Made by a program: the position numbers and the translations under genes
Notes under the pieces: generated by a model
Database searches by the model: none
Told to the model about the DNA's origin: nothing
What the model saw: the letters and a program-made list of their open reading frames with translations, nothing else
Shown here: in pieces, positions 6,127-14,375 of the stretch
Layout: each line of letters opens with the position of its first letter
Position numbering within the stretch: the stretch's first letter is position 1
Origin: Bryobacterales bacterium
GTDB taxonomy: Bacteria; Acidobacteriota; Terriglobia; Bryobacterales; Bryobacteraceae
NCBI GenBank assembly: GCA_016789785.1
Contig: JAEUQE010000222.1
Coordinates: 1 to 15,302, forward strand
Direction of reading: 5' to 3'
Length of the DNA stretch: 15,302 nucleotides

Positions 6127-8226
6127 TCACGCCTCGATCGCCACACCACTGGATCGCCGTGCCGCAAACGCACAGACGAACAGCGCCCCCAAACTCAGCA
6201 CACTCACCACAGCCCCGATGCGCAGGCCGGTGGAGCGGAACTGGAACTCCACCGTGTGCTCGCCCGCTGGAACCTCAATCCCTTGAAACGCCGTTCGCAC
6301 CAACGCAACCGGCACCTTGGTCCCATCGACGGACGCGCTCCATCCCGGCAGATTCTGCTCAATCAAATGGAATGGGCCGCCGCGCTCTGACCGTGCCCGG
6401 AACACGCGCCGCTCCGGCTCCCAATGCAGACATTGAACTTCGCCGGCCGGAAACCGCCAGACGGGTTTCGCATCACGATAATCGAAGACCTGAAAATAGC
6501 TCTCCGATGGCTCCATTCGCCGGAAGCGCGAATCCCCCGCAAGCAACTTCGCCTCCTTCGACCCGTTCACCGTGAGGATATACTTGACTGCGAAATCGTC
6601 GTGAAACTTCGTGTTGTCCACCGCAATGCGGAACAGACGGTTGCTCTCCCAGCCTTCGCTCACAGCCTTGATGTAACGCTTCGGAAGGAACGGATCGAAT
6701 CCCTGCGGCGATCGCAACCCATAGTGCCGCAGATCCGTCGCCGGAGAAGCGTCCGGAAACAACACGCGATAGTGCGTATTGCGGATCAGTTGCGCGTACA
6801 CCGCATCGTCTACGCCCGTCATCTCGGTCCCACCCGTGCGCATGTCCTTGGACAGCATCACATCCACAGCTCCCTTGTCTGAGTTGAAGCGGCGGCTCGT
6901 GCCGTACACCTTCAATTCCACAAACACCGCGGCCAGCGCCAGCACCACGCGCATCCGCGGCTGGCTCACGCACAGTGCCAGCAGCAGCAGCCCAACGTGA
7001 ATCGCTGCTTCGCCCATCGTCGCCCAACCCGTCGCGAAATTGCCGCCCGCCTGCCACACCAGCCACTGCCGGACACTCCATGCCCCAATCAGCGGCAGCG
7101 GCGCCCACCACGGCACGCGCCACCGGTTGTTCGCCAGAAACTCATCCAGCCCGATCGCGATCAACAGCGCTGCCATCACCGAAAGCACCGCCATGAAGTT
7201 CCACTCCCGGCATGACTCTCCCGCCAGCGGCAGTTTCGGAATGACCTTCACCAGGATCCCGCCCGGATCCGTGATCAGCCACATCGCCGCCGCCAGCACG
7301 CCCAGAGCCGGCAGCACTCTCCTCCACGCCCTTCGCCACAGCAGAGCCGCGATCGCAATCGGCGCCGCCGCTCCCAGATAGTTGTACTGCTCATGACCTT
7401 CGCCGTAGCGCGTCGTCTTGCCGGATTGATCGTAGTAATTCGGAGTGAAGTAGCCTGTGTAGAAAAACGCGCCGCCCGGAATTCCGGCGCCGTAAGTGGC
7501 TTCTGCCGATTTCAGGGAGGCGATTTCCATGGTTGGAGCAAGTTGCACCATACTAAGCAGGCAGGAAAAAGCTACCGCGGCTGTTACACTCGACAGTAAC
7601 CTCCAGCCGCCGCGGGCAATCGCGTAGAATGCCGACCCGCCACAGAAAGCAACCCATGTTGCCGGATAGCCGGCGGTCAGGCAGAGCGCGAGCGCCAGTG
7701 CCAACCGCCACAGGCATCGCCAATCCTTGCGGCTCACCGTGTCGTCGATCGCGGCCAGTCCCATCGGAAACCAGGCCGCCCCGCAAACCACACCCAGATG
7801 CTGCGCTTCGGCCACAATGTAGCCCGTCAACCCGAAAGATGCCGCCCCCAGGAGTGCGGGCAGATCGCCGCGAGTATGCCGCCGCAACCATCGCCACGCC
7901 AGAAAGAACGCAATCCAATAATGCAGTATCTCCAGCGCCTCGATTGTGTAAAAACGGAGTCCTGTACGATGTTTGTTGATATAAAATACCAGCCAGTTCG
8001 GTGGATAAAACAGGCCCGCCTGAATGTTGCCAACGTAACTGATCCCGCTATAAATCGTCGGATCCCATTCCGGCAGATTCCCTTGCCGCAGTTGCTTGAA
8101 TCCGTAGTTCATCAGCGGATAGTGATAACCATCAATGTCCGCGATGAAATGCACACGCTTGTAAGGCGGAAGGTATTCGTAAAAGAACGCGTAAACCGCG
8201 AGAAAAGAGATGATGGCAACGCGCAT
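6127..8226 (-). CDS. YfhO-family polytopic membrane protein
   Basis: A 699-residue integral membrane protein of the YfhO group, related in shape to GT-C glycosyltransferases; in Gram-positives the family acts in lipoteichoic-acid/polymer glycosylation, while its role in Acidobacteria is unknown. Seen: TM1 at residues 2-20, a short extracytoplasmic loop with FIADIDGYHYPLMNYGFKQL, then GNLPEWDP, the usual acidic-plus-WDP pattern; about a dozen further hydrophobic segments up to about residue 440; a long extracytoplasmic C-terminal region with LPGWSASVDG near 626-635 and VPAGEHTVEF near 652-661, both family hallmarks; and a last TM at about 668-690. The start at 8226 has no clear ribosome site. 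It lies behind the DJ-1 gene but is separated from it by the inverted repeat at 8262-8313. A slightly short length for the family is the only oddity. Confidence 0.82.
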   Translation of the reverse strand: MRVAIISFLAVYAFFYEYLPPYKRVHFIADIDGYHYPLMNYGFKQLRQGNLPEWDPTIYSGISYVGNIQAGLFYPPNWLVFYINKHRTGLRFYTIEALEILHYWIAFFLAWRWLRRHTRGDLPALLGAASFGLTGYIVAEAQHLGVVCGAAWFPMGLAAIDDTVSRKDWRCLWRLALALALCLTAGYPATWVAFCGGSAFYAIARGGWRLLSSVTAAVAFSCLLSMVQLAPTMEIASLKSAEATYGAGIPGGAFFYTGYFTPNYYDQSGKTTRYGEGHEQYNYLGAAAPIAIAALLWRRAWRRVLPALGVLAAAMWLITDPGGILVKVIPKLPLAGESCREWNFMAVLSVMAALLIAIGLDEFLANNRWRVPWWAPLPLIGAWSVRQWLVWQAGGNFATGWATMGEAAIHVGLLLLALCVSQPRMRVVLALAAVFVELKVYGTSRRFNSDKGAVDVMLSKDMRTGGTEMTGVDDAVYAQLIRNTHYRVLFPDASPATDLRHYGLRSPQGFDPFLPKRYIKAVSEGWESNRLFRIAVDNTKFHDDFAVKYILTVNGSKEAKLLAGDSRFRRMEPSESYFQVFDYRDAKPVWRFPAGEVQCLHWEPERRVFRARSERGGPFHLIEQNLPGWSASVDGTKVPVALVRTAFQGIEVPAGEHTVEFQFRSTGLRIGAVVSVLSLGALFVCAFAARRSSGVAIEA

Positions 8227-8261
8227 CGGGAGGTCGCCGGAGCTTCTTCAGCCTAGCATAG

Positions 8262-8313
8262 GAAACGTAGGCGGTGACGCGCCCCTCTCACCGTCCAATG
8301 AGCCCTACGTTTC
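8262..8313. repeat. Nested inverted repeat overlapping the DJ-1 stop codon
   Basis: GAAACGTAGG (8262-8271) pairs perfectly with CCTACGTTTC (8304-8313); directly inside it CGGTGA (8272-8277) pairs with TCACCG (8288-8293). The left arms are contiguous, the right arms are separated by a ten-base bulge (8294-8303). The TAG stop of the DJ-1/PfpI gene (8305-8307 on plus) lies in the outer right arm. It could end transcription of the upstream unit, or be a protein-binding site for the YfhO-like gene that begins 36 bases away. No T-run follows. Confidence 0.5.
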
Positions 8314-8925
8314 ATGGGTGTACGGCGGCGCGGGGAAATACTCGATGTACTTCTGAACCTCCCTGGCAAACGCCGGGTCCGCGAGTTGCCCCGTCAGCCA
8401 CAGCGCCATGTCGATCCCGGCCGACACTCCCGCCGCCGAAACAAGCTTTCCGTCTCGTACAAACCTCACGTTGTCCAGCACCTCCGCCGCACGTCCATCG
8501 GCACGCAATTCTTCAATCACACTCCAGTGCGTCGTGATGCGCCTGCCTGCCGCGATACCGGTCGCCAGCGTCAACCTCGCTCCAGAACAGATACTCGCCA
8601 CCCACTTCGCCGAAGCGGCGGTTTTGCTCACCCACGAGAGCACCTGGCTCCGCCCCACCAGCGCTCGCGTCCCCACTCCCCCGGGAATAACCAGAACATC
8701 GATCTTTGGCGCGGTCACGAAGCTGTAGTGCGGCAGAATCCGCATGCCGTTCACGCAGCGCACCGGCTGTGTCGTCTCCCCGACAAGAAACACATCGAGA
8801 AATCCGGCACGCATTCCCGCCGCCGCCGCAAACACCTCATAGGGGCCAACCGCATCGAGTTCTTCCAGATCATCGAAGATGAGAATGCCGAGTCCGAGGT
8901 TCACAGAACCAAGATAACCCGCCAT
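8305..8925 (-). CDS. DJ-1/PfpI family protein (isonitrile-hydratase-like)
   Basis: A 206-residue member of the DJ-1/PfpI superfamily. Seen: LGLGILIFDDLEELDAVGPYEVF at the N-terminus with the acidic pair expected in the active site, LVIPGGVGT at about 78-86, the nucleophile elbow VASICSGARL with Cys113, ITTHWSVIEEL at 130-140, and VSAAGVSAGIDMALWL at 162-177. The THW and GVSAGID blocks are those of the isonitrile-hydratase-like branch and of the regulatory amidase-like domain in AraC relatives; no DNA-binding domain is present here, so an enzyme is likelier. It follows the VOC gene by 44 bases on the same strand and is probably in one transcription unit with it and the damaged AraC-like gene. 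The actual substrate is unknown. Confidence 0.85.
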   Translation of the reverse strand: MAGYLGSVNLGLGILIFDDLEELDAVGPYEVFAAAAGMRAGFLDVFLVGETTQPVRCVNGMRILPHYSFVTAPKIDVLVIPGGVGTRALVGRSQVLSWVSKTAASAKWVASICSGARLTLATGIAAGRRITTHWSVIEELRADGRAAEVLDNVRFVRDGKLVSAAGVSAGIDMALWLTGQLADPAFAREVQKYIEYFPAPPYTHET

Positions 8926-8969
8926 TCACTCGAGGCGAGGTCAGCCCCATGGAATCCGTAACATCCTCA

Positions 8970-9431
8970 TCAGCGCTTCGATTGGATCAGCCCGACCGTG
9001 TTGCCGTCGAGGTCGGAGAACCACGCGAACGTTCCCGTCGGGATCTTCACTGGCGGCACCACTACTTTGCCTCCCAAACCTACTGCCTTATCCAAGGCTA
9101 CCTGCACTTCATCCACCTCCACGTAGAAGATCGTGTAGTGATGCGGTTCGTGGCCAAGCGACGTGATGTGTCCCCCAATCCCTTGCTCACTGGCAGTGTT
9201 GATCACTGAAGCTGGCCCGCTCGACTGGATCTGCCAGCCGAAGAGCTCTCCGTAAAACTTCTCAGTCTTTGTTCGATCGCGGCATCCGATCTCAAAGTGC
9301 ACCACGGGTTGTCCCATTCGATTTCCTTTCGATTGACTCGTTGATTGTGATTGACCCCATGCAGGCAGCGCCGCCATGAGTGTCAGCGCCGCACGACGGG
9401 TATGCATGTCTGCAGGTCGAATGTCTTTCAT
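8970..9431 (-). CDS. VOC-family (glyoxalase/dioxygenase-fold) protein, two possible starts
   Basis: The VOC core begins at residue 39: MGQPVVHFEIGCRDRTKTEKFYGELFGW, followed by HHYTIFYVEVDEVQVALDKA, KVVVPPVKIPTGTFAWFSDLDGN and VGLIQSKR. This is one VOC domain, usually a metal-dependent enzyme or a binding protein; His45 is a plausible ligand, but the reaction is not predictable. The long form starts at ATG 9431, overlaps the preceding gene by ATGA and has GGAGG seven bases upstream; it adds 38 residues with an RR-type hydrophobic stretch (HTRRAALTLMAALPAW), an export signal. A second ATG at 9317 starts exactly at the core and has its own AAGGA. I annotate the long form. It lies between the AraC-like gene and the DJ-1 gene, all on the minus strand. 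Confidence 0.85.
   Translation of the reverse strand: MKDIRPADMHTRRAALTLMAALPAWGQSQSTSQSKGNRMGQPVVHFEIGCRDRTKTEKFYGELFGWQIQSSGPASVINTASEQGIGGHITSLGHEPHHYTIFYVEVDEVQVALDKAVGLGGKVVVPPVKIPTGTFAWFSDLDGNTVGLIQSKR
9324..9328 (-). promoter_or_regulatory. Internal Shine-Dalgarno of the VOC gene
   Basis: AAGGA on the minus strand six bases before ATG 9317, inside the long VOC reading frame. It would start the unexported 115-residue core and is the reason a second product is considered. Confidence 0.45.
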
Positions 9432-10206
9432 CCGATTTCCTCCGGTAACTTCACGAACATCTCCATTGCGGGAACATCCGCGGGATCAAGGCCGCTTTCC
9501 GGCAGCCAGATTCGATACAGATACTGCCATGCGAAACGAGCTGTCTCACGATCCGATCTCTCCGGCGCCACCGCCGGCTTGCTCCCTCGAGAGCGGATGA
9601 TCTCGTCCACCAGCCCTCCCCTTTCGAGCGGAAAGGCGATCCCGAGATCGTAGCGGCATTTCTCAGCGGGTGTGATCGACGGGTCGTCCAGCGACATCCC
9701 CATAAACACGGCCCCTGCCGGATCTGTCTTTCGCTGCGCCAGGAACCCGAGCAGGGCGTGATAGCTGTCCACCAGCTTCGTGTTGCCATACGGAGCGTAG
9801 ATCCGGTTGTAGACATAGCGGAACGGGTTGCAACGCCGAATGCGGACCTTCCTGTTCCCAGCCGCATACCATCGCCGCAGCTCTTCGTCAGTATGAAACG
9901 GGATCGCCCCCGCTTCTTTGCAAATCTTGCTTTTTTCTAGAGGACTCCGGCGGTCCCACGAACTGGCGGTACGTCCGAAGTGGTTGCGGAAGGCTCGCGA
10001 GAATTCCGCTGTCCCCGCAAACCCCGTCTCGATTGCTGCGTCCGTGATCCGCTTCCGCGGCGAGCTTCGCAACAGCAGCGCCGCCCGCTCCAGACGAACC
10101 CGCCGTACGTGATCATTCAACGTCTCGCCAGGTCCCCGCCGAGATTCTCGGCAATGTAGCCGAGGACGCGATTCACGCGTTGCTGGTAATCATGTTTGCG
10201 CGGCAT
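9428..10206 (-). pseudogene. AraC-type regulator with GyrI-like domain, broken by a deletion in the first helix-turn-helix
   Basis: Seen at the 5' end: ATG 10206, with AGGAG six bases upstream, gives MPRKHDYQQRVNRVLGYIAE and NLGGDLARR, then a TGA. From there a second frame continues: GETLNDHVRRVRLERAALLL, the second helix-turn-helix (ITDAAIETGFAGTAEFSRAF, then HFGRTASSW), and a GyrI-like ligand-binding domain (VRIRRCNPFRYVYNRIYAPYG, LLGFLAQ, and PAMEMFVKLPEE near the end). Intact members of this group read straight from the GDL segment through the first helix-turn-helix (LA...FS..HFHR.F) into GETL; that segment, roughly 24 codons, is absent and the frame changes, the join lying near 10126-10132. 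The TGA overlaps a TTG as TTGA, so a 230-residue protein with one helix-turn-helix could still be made by restart. A local activator of the VOC and DJ-1 genes is the natural guess. Confidence 0.85.
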
Positions 10207-10212
10207 CCGATG

Positions 10213-10217
10213 CTCCT
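10213..10217 (-). promoter_or_regulatory. Ribosome binding site fixing the original AraC-like start
   Basis: AGGAG on the minus strand, six bases before ATG 10206. It shows that the true start lies upstream of the long open frame and that the 5' fragment is real coding sequence. Confidence 0.7.
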
Positions 10218-10296
10218 GCGCAGAAGCATCTCAGAATAGCGCAGGACCATCCGGAGGCCGTGCCATCAAAACCACGAATCCGCTTCGCTTTCTTCC

Positions 10297-10779
10297 CTAC
10301 CGCTTCGACAGGAACGCGAAGATCTTTGCTTCGTCGGCCCGAACCTTGGTCATCGAGCGTTGCGCCTGCTGGCGGAAGAACCTGCCGATGACCCCGTTGT
10401 TCACGAACGACACGAACACCGAGCCTTGCTCCTCATACACCGTGACCGTGTATGGCGTCATCGCAACGCAGCGATTCGGGCCAAACTTGAGAGCTTCCAC
10501 GGCGTAGTCCGGCTGGGAGAGTTCCAGCACCTGAAAAGCGCCGGTGGCGCGCTCGGCTACTTTGACCACGGTAGGTTCCGAGGCTCTCACCGCACTCCAA
10601 CCCTGCGCCTCCGCATTGCGGATGATCTGGTCGACGGTCTGCTGGAACCCAAGCGGGCTGCGATATTCGCGAACAATGACGTTGCGCACCGTTAGCACAA
10701 CGCCAAGGTTCGTTACGAACATGCCGCCCAAGAAGCCAGCCACGAGCCAGAAGTATTTGTTCTGAACGATCGACTTCAT
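10297..10779 (-). CDS. Membrane-anchored DUF302 protein
   Basis: A 160-residue protein with one N-terminal membrane span (FWLVAGFLGGMFVTNLGVVLTV, residues 10-31) and a DUF302-like body: GFQQTVDQIIRNAEAQGWSA at 44-63, a hydrophobic strand VLELSQPDYAVEAL with the usual NP/QP-A pattern, then MTPYTVTVYEEQGSVFVSFVN at about 106-126. DUF302 proteins have no settled function. AGGAGG lies five bases before the ATG. It is 132 bases downstream of the receptor gene on the same strand and 90 bases upstream of the AraC-like gene, so it may be the last gene of the receptor unit. The domain call rests on pattern, not on a search. Confidence 0.65.
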   Translation of the reverse strand: MKSIVQNKYFWLVAGFLGGMFVTNLGVVLTVRNVIVREYRSPLGFQQTVDQIIRNAEAQGWSAVRASEPTVVKVAERATGAFQVLELSQPDYAVEALKFGPNRCVAMTPYTVTVYEEQGSVFVSFVNNGVIGRFFRQQAQRSMTKVRADEAKIFAFLSKR

Positions 10780-10870
10780 GAATCCCTCCTTCTCAGAGAA
10801 CGGGGAAGTCCGTCCACCCCCATGCTACGCTTGCCGCCGCGCTTTGCAAGGGGGGAATGAAGGGGTCATG

Positions 10871-10901
10871 GGCCACCGCCAGCGCTTCCGCAGCGATGGC
10901 C
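10871..10901 (-). terminator. Imperfect hairpin after the receptor gene
   Basis: GGCCACCGC (10871-10879) and GCGATGGCC (10893-10901) form a nine-base stem with one mismatch and a 13-base loop, 11 bases after the receptor stop codon. There is no T-run, so it is only a possible end or attenuator of the receptor transcript. Confidence 0.3.
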
Positions 10902-10911
10902 TCAGGGCTGT

Positions 10912-13900
10912 TTAGAACTCGACCTTCGCCACCATCTGAATCTGCCGGCCGAACCCGGTCAGCGTGTTCGTGATGGTGCCGCCGGCCGGTACGCCGATCT
11001 GGAAGTTGGGCAACCGGAAGTTCGCGTTGTTCATGATGTTGAACGCCTCGACGCGGAATTGAAGCCGGCTGCGCTCGCTCCACAAATCGATATTCTTGTG
11101 CACCGCGAAATCCACTTGCGACAAGCCAGGGCCACGCAGAATGTTCAGCCCCGAATTGCCGTAGGTGAATGCCGGCGGCGCGACGAATGCGCTCGTGTCG
11201 AAGTAGCGCTGGATCGTTCGCTCACTGGACGGCAGCGCGCCGTTGCCAACCCGATTGGGCAGTTGATACGCACCGCCATTGTTGAGGTTGCTGGCGGCCA
11301 TGGTCGGCGTGAAAGGCAAACCCGTCTGCAGCGTGGTGATCGTGGTCAACTGCCAGCCGCCCACCAGACGGTTCATCCCGTTGCTGACGCCCGATGCGAA
11401 CTGCTTGCCCTTTCCGAACGGCAGTTCATAGCCGCCGCTCAGCACAAAACGTTGGGCAATGTCGAATGTGGAGGCGGCGCGTGCCGAACGCCGGTCATTG
11501 ATGTTCTGATAGCCGCCGGTGCGATTGGTCTGTCCGCTCGATCCGGAAATGGAATCATCAATCGATTTGCCGAATGTGTAGACGGCCAACACATTCACGC
11601 CGCTCTTGAACTGCTGCGTCACCTTGGCCTGCAAGCCGTGATAGGTCGACGCGCCGAAGTAGCCGAGGAAGTTCACATTGGCGATGTTGGAGATCGGTTG
11701 CAGCGGACGCCGCGGAGCAATCGCCCCGGGTCCTGGCTGCGCCTGATTCAAGTTGTACGACGAGAACAGGTTCAGCCCGCGGGTTCCGACGTAGCCGATG
11801 TCGGCAAGCAGGCCGGATCGCACTTCATGCTGAATGTTCAAGCCCCACTGCTGCGAGTAGCTGATTTTCGTATCGCGATCCACGGCTTGCACCGTGCCTA
11901 CCTGTCCCGCCGCGGCGCCTGCTTGCAACTTCGCCGCCGTGTCGAACACAGTAAAGCCAGGAATCGGAATGCCATCGGTAAGGTTGCGTCCGACGAAGAG
12001 ACTTCCGGGCTGGAAGTTCTGAATCGGCATGAACGGCACGTTGCGTCCCACGGCGCCTTGACCGGCGTAGTGCACGCTGACGTAGTGCAGACCATAGGAT
12101 CCGCGAATCACGCTGGAACCACGATCGTTCAGGCTGTAGGCGAATCCGAAGCGCGGCGCCCAGTTGTTGCGGTCCACTTTGCGGCCGGCGTACTTGTCGC
12201 TGCCAAGCGCGGGGATCAGCGTCACGGCCGGATTCGTTGGATCAAAGTTGAAGTTGCCGAAACGTCCTTTCACTTCCGTGAGCGGCAGGAACAATTCGTA
12301 GCGCAAACCAAGATTCAGCGTGAGCCGCTTGTTCACTTTGAAGTCATCCTGGAAGTACCAGCTATGCTCCCATGCGCGAATGCCGAACGTGCCGAACAGC
12401 GTCGCACGCGTGATCTGCGTCGGGTAGCCGAGCAGCAGCGAAGCGATCGGACTCCCGCCCGCACCGAGCGTGTTGTTCGTCAACTCCGCATTGAAGTTGA
12501 AGAAGCCGCGCGCCGGGTCTTGCGACTCGAAGAAGTTCAAGTGGCGGCGGATGGACTGGAATCCGAACTTGAAGGAGTGGCGGTTCTTGATCCAGGTCGT
12601 GCCGTTATTGATCTGATAATTCGTATTCACGGACACCGATGGGATCGGCGTGTTGGCGCCTAGGAACGCGAAGCCCGCGGGGCGGATCGCCGGCAAGCCG
12701 CCGGAGAACGGGGGCACCGCTTCGCTGACACCGGAAATGCCCAGTTCCTGCGCCGACGGAATGTTCATATCCTTCGGCACCGCGAACAGATCGAACCGTG
12801 AGAAGCCGATCTTGAATTCGTTCACCAGGTTCGGCCGGAAGACGTGGGTATCGCTCACCACGCCCCCCCAGGTTGTGAGATTGAAGTCCGCCGCGTCGGC
12901 AAGTTGGGCGGTGTCGCCACCGGCGAAGGGGCCGATGGTGAAGCCTGCGTTTGCCGGCGCGGGCATGGATCCCGGGAGGTCGGTGAAGTTCTTGCCGCGG
13001 CTGACACGCATGAAGAGATTGTTTGCCGCGTTGATCACCTTGTCGCTGCGGATATTGAACGCATCATCGTTCTGCACTCGGTTCGGCGCGAAGAAGAACT
13101 GATTGGCGCCAACGTTCGGATCGGGATACAGATTGGTGAGCAGACGGGAAGGCCGTGGAATGCGCGCCGCTGGAATCACGTTGTTCGGGAAAGGATCGCG
13201 CAGATACTGCGGATTCGTTGCCGACTGAGGCTGTCCGGAGTTGAAGTTCGGGTTCAGCCTCGTGGTGACCGGATCGAAGACCGCCGTGGCGCCGAAGTTG
13301 CCGGCTTTCTGTGCCGCCGTCGGGACGATGTTCGTCACGTTCAAGCCGCGGCCCTGCCGCTGACCCTGGTAGTCACCGAAGATGAACCAACTGTTCTTCT
13401 GAATCGGGCCGCCGAACGTCACACCGTACTGATTCTGGCGGAACGCGGGAATGCGGCGCGAGTTGGTGGCGGTGCGGCGCTGGAAGAAGTCGCGGGCATC
13501 GAGAGCCGAGTTGCGCAGGTAGTTGTAGACACTCCCGTGAAACTCATTCGTGCCGCTGCGAATCTGCACATTGACGATGCCGCCGGAGGCCCGGCCAAAC
13601 TCGGCCGGTGCGTTCGCCGTGTAGACCTTGAACTCATTGGTCGCTTCCACGGACGGTTGCAGAATCGTCGAGTTGATCCAACTCTCGTTGTTGTCGATGC
13701 CGTCCACCATGAAGTTGTTGTTCTGGCCGCGCTGGCCATTGGCGTTGAAGCTGCCAGTGCCGCGCGGCACGAATGCGCCTGCGCCTTCGATGTTGCCACC
13801 TTGCTGGCCCGTGGTGACGCCAGCGGTGAGGTGCACCAACTGCACGTAGTTGCGCCCATTCAAGGGCAACTCCTGGACGGCGCGTTTCTGAACCACTTCG

Positions 13901-14295
13901 CCGAACTCGGAACTGTTGGCGCGAACCAGCGGCGCCGCTTCCTGAACGGTCACGGTCTCGGCGACATCGCCGACCGAGAGCGCGAAGTCGATGCGGGCCT
14001 TCTGGTCCACTTGCAGGTTGATGCCGGTACGGTCAATTGCTTTGAAGCCGGCCGCCTTGCAGTTCACGGAGTAGTCGCCAAGTGGCATGTTGGGCAGTTC
14101 ATACTCACCTTCCGCGTTCGTTTTCACTTCGCGGCGAAAGCCAGTGCCCTGGTTGGTGACGGTGATGGTCGCGGCGGGAACCACCGCGCCCGTTGCATCG
14201 CGGACCGTTCCCAGAAACGTTCCGGATGAGGATTGTGCAAAGACGATAGATGCGGACAACAATGTCCACAGAACAGCGAACGGAAGTCTGAACAT
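10912..14295 (-). CDS. Oar-like TonB-dependent receptor with carboxypeptidase-regulatory-like N-terminal domain
   Basis: A 1127-residue outer-membrane protein of the type that is greatly expanded in Acidobacteria. Seen: signal peptide MFRLPFAVLWTLLSASIVFA; a beta-sandwich domain at about 24-106 (GTFLGTVRDATGAVVPAATI, TNAEGEYELPNMPLGDYSV); a plug-like region at about 110-250 with VQELPLNGRNYVQL, NNNFMVDGIDNN and FGRASGGIVNVQIRSGTNEF; then a long barrel with many aromatic/Gly strands such as YLRNSALDARDFF, YGVTFGGPI and LNLGLRYELF; ending MVAKVEF with the C-terminal Phe expected for barrel assembly. It probably imports a large substrate, perhaps carbohydrate, but the substrate is unknown. The frame is open 48 codons further upstream; ATG 14295 is chosen because AGGGGGG precedes it and the signal peptide follows. 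It is divergent from the amidohydrolase gene. Long plus-strand frames opposite it are shadows. Confidence 0.92.
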   Translation of the reverse strand: MFRLPFAVLWTLLSASIVFAQSSSGTFLGTVRDATGAVVPAATITVTNQGTGFRREVKTNAEGEYELPNMPLGDYSVNCKAAGFKAIDRTGINLQVDQKARIDFALSVGDVAETVTVQEAAPLVRANSSEFGEVVQKRAVQELPLNGRNYVQLVHLTAGVTTGQQGGNIEGAGAFVPRGTGSFNANGQRGQNNNFMVDGIDNNESWINSTILQPSVEATNEFKVYTANAPAEFGRASGGIVNVQIRSGTNEFHGSVYNYLRNSALDARDFFQRRTATNSRRIPAFRQNQYGVTFGGPIQKNSWFIFGDYQGQRQGRGLNVTNIVPTAAQKAGNFGATAVFDPVTTRLNPNFNSGQPQSATNPQYLRDPFPNNVIPAARIPRPSRLLTNLYPDPNVGANQFFFAPNRVQNDDAFNIRSDKVINAANNLFMRVSRGKNFTDLPGSMPAPANAGFTIGPFAGGDTAQLADAADFNLTTWGGVVSDTHVFRPNLVNEFKIGFSRFDLFAVPKDMNIPSAQELGISGVSEAVPPFSGGLPAIRPAGFAFLGANTPIPSVSVNTNYQINNGTTWIKNRHSFKFGFQSIRRHLNFFESQDPARGFFNFNAELTNNTLGAGGSPIASLLLGYPTQITRATLFGTFGIRAWEHSWYFQDDFKVNKRLTLNLGLRYELFLPLTEVKGRFGNFNFDPTNPAVTLIPALGSDKYAGRKVDRNNWAPRFGFAYSLNDRGSSVIRGSYGLHYVSVHYAGQGAVGRNVPFMPIQNFQPGSLFVGRNLTDGIPIPGFTVFDTAAKLQAGAAAGQVGTVQAVDRDTKISYSQQWGLNIQHEVRSGLLADIGYVGTRGLNLFSSYNLNQAQPGPGAIAPRRPLQPISNIANVNFLGYFGASTYHGLQAKVTQQFKSGVNVLAVYTFGKSIDDSISGSSGQTNRTGGYQNINDRRSARAASTFDIAQRFVLSGGYELPFGKGKQFASGVSNGMNRLVGGWQLTTITTLQTGLPFTPTMAASNLNNGGAYQLPNRVGNGALPSSERTIQRYFDTSAFVAPPAFTYGNSGLNILRGPGLSQVDFAVHKNIDLWSERSRLQFRVEAFNIMNNANFRLPNFQIGVPAGGTITNTLTGFGRQIQMVAKVEF

Positions 14296-14316
14296 AGACC
14301 CCCCCTTATTTGTTGG

Positions 14317-14322
14317 AGTATA
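14317..14322 (-). promoter_or_regulatory. Candidate -10 box of the receptor gene
   Basis: TATACT on the minus strand, 21 bases before ATG 14295. A good -35 at the standard distance is not visible (TTGAGG lies 12 bases upstream, too close), so only the -10 is supported. Confidence 0.35.
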
Positions 14323-14355
14323 GCCGAAGTTTGTCCTCAAGGTGGCTGCCATGCC

Positions 14356-14364
14356 TGCTACACT
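14356..14364 (+). promoter_or_regulatory. Candidate extended -10 box of the amidohydrolase gene
   Basis: TGC-TACACT, an extended -10 pattern, ends 11 bases before ATG 14376. Transcription from it would begin only about five bases before the start codon, which would explain why that ATG has no Shine-Dalgarno: the mRNA may be almost leaderless. Confidence 0.35.
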
Positions 14365-14375
14365 CTTGTCTTCCA

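Noticed and set aside
6089..6173. Longest form of the ThuA-like frame (start 6173)
   Set aside because: It would overlap the YfhO-like gene end and add an arginine-rich leader before an obvious export signal; ATG 6089 (or 6098) is better.
11059..14229. Very long open frames on the plus strand (534 and 461 codons) opposite the receptor gene
   Set aside because: They lie antisense to a clear 1127-residue receptor, are rich in Arg/Ala/His/Val as GC-rich shadows are, and show no recognisable domain or signal.
10912..14295. Receptor as a phage or transposon product
   Set aside because: Large Oar-like receptors are normal, multi-copy chromosomal genes in Acidobacteria; no mobile-element features flank it.
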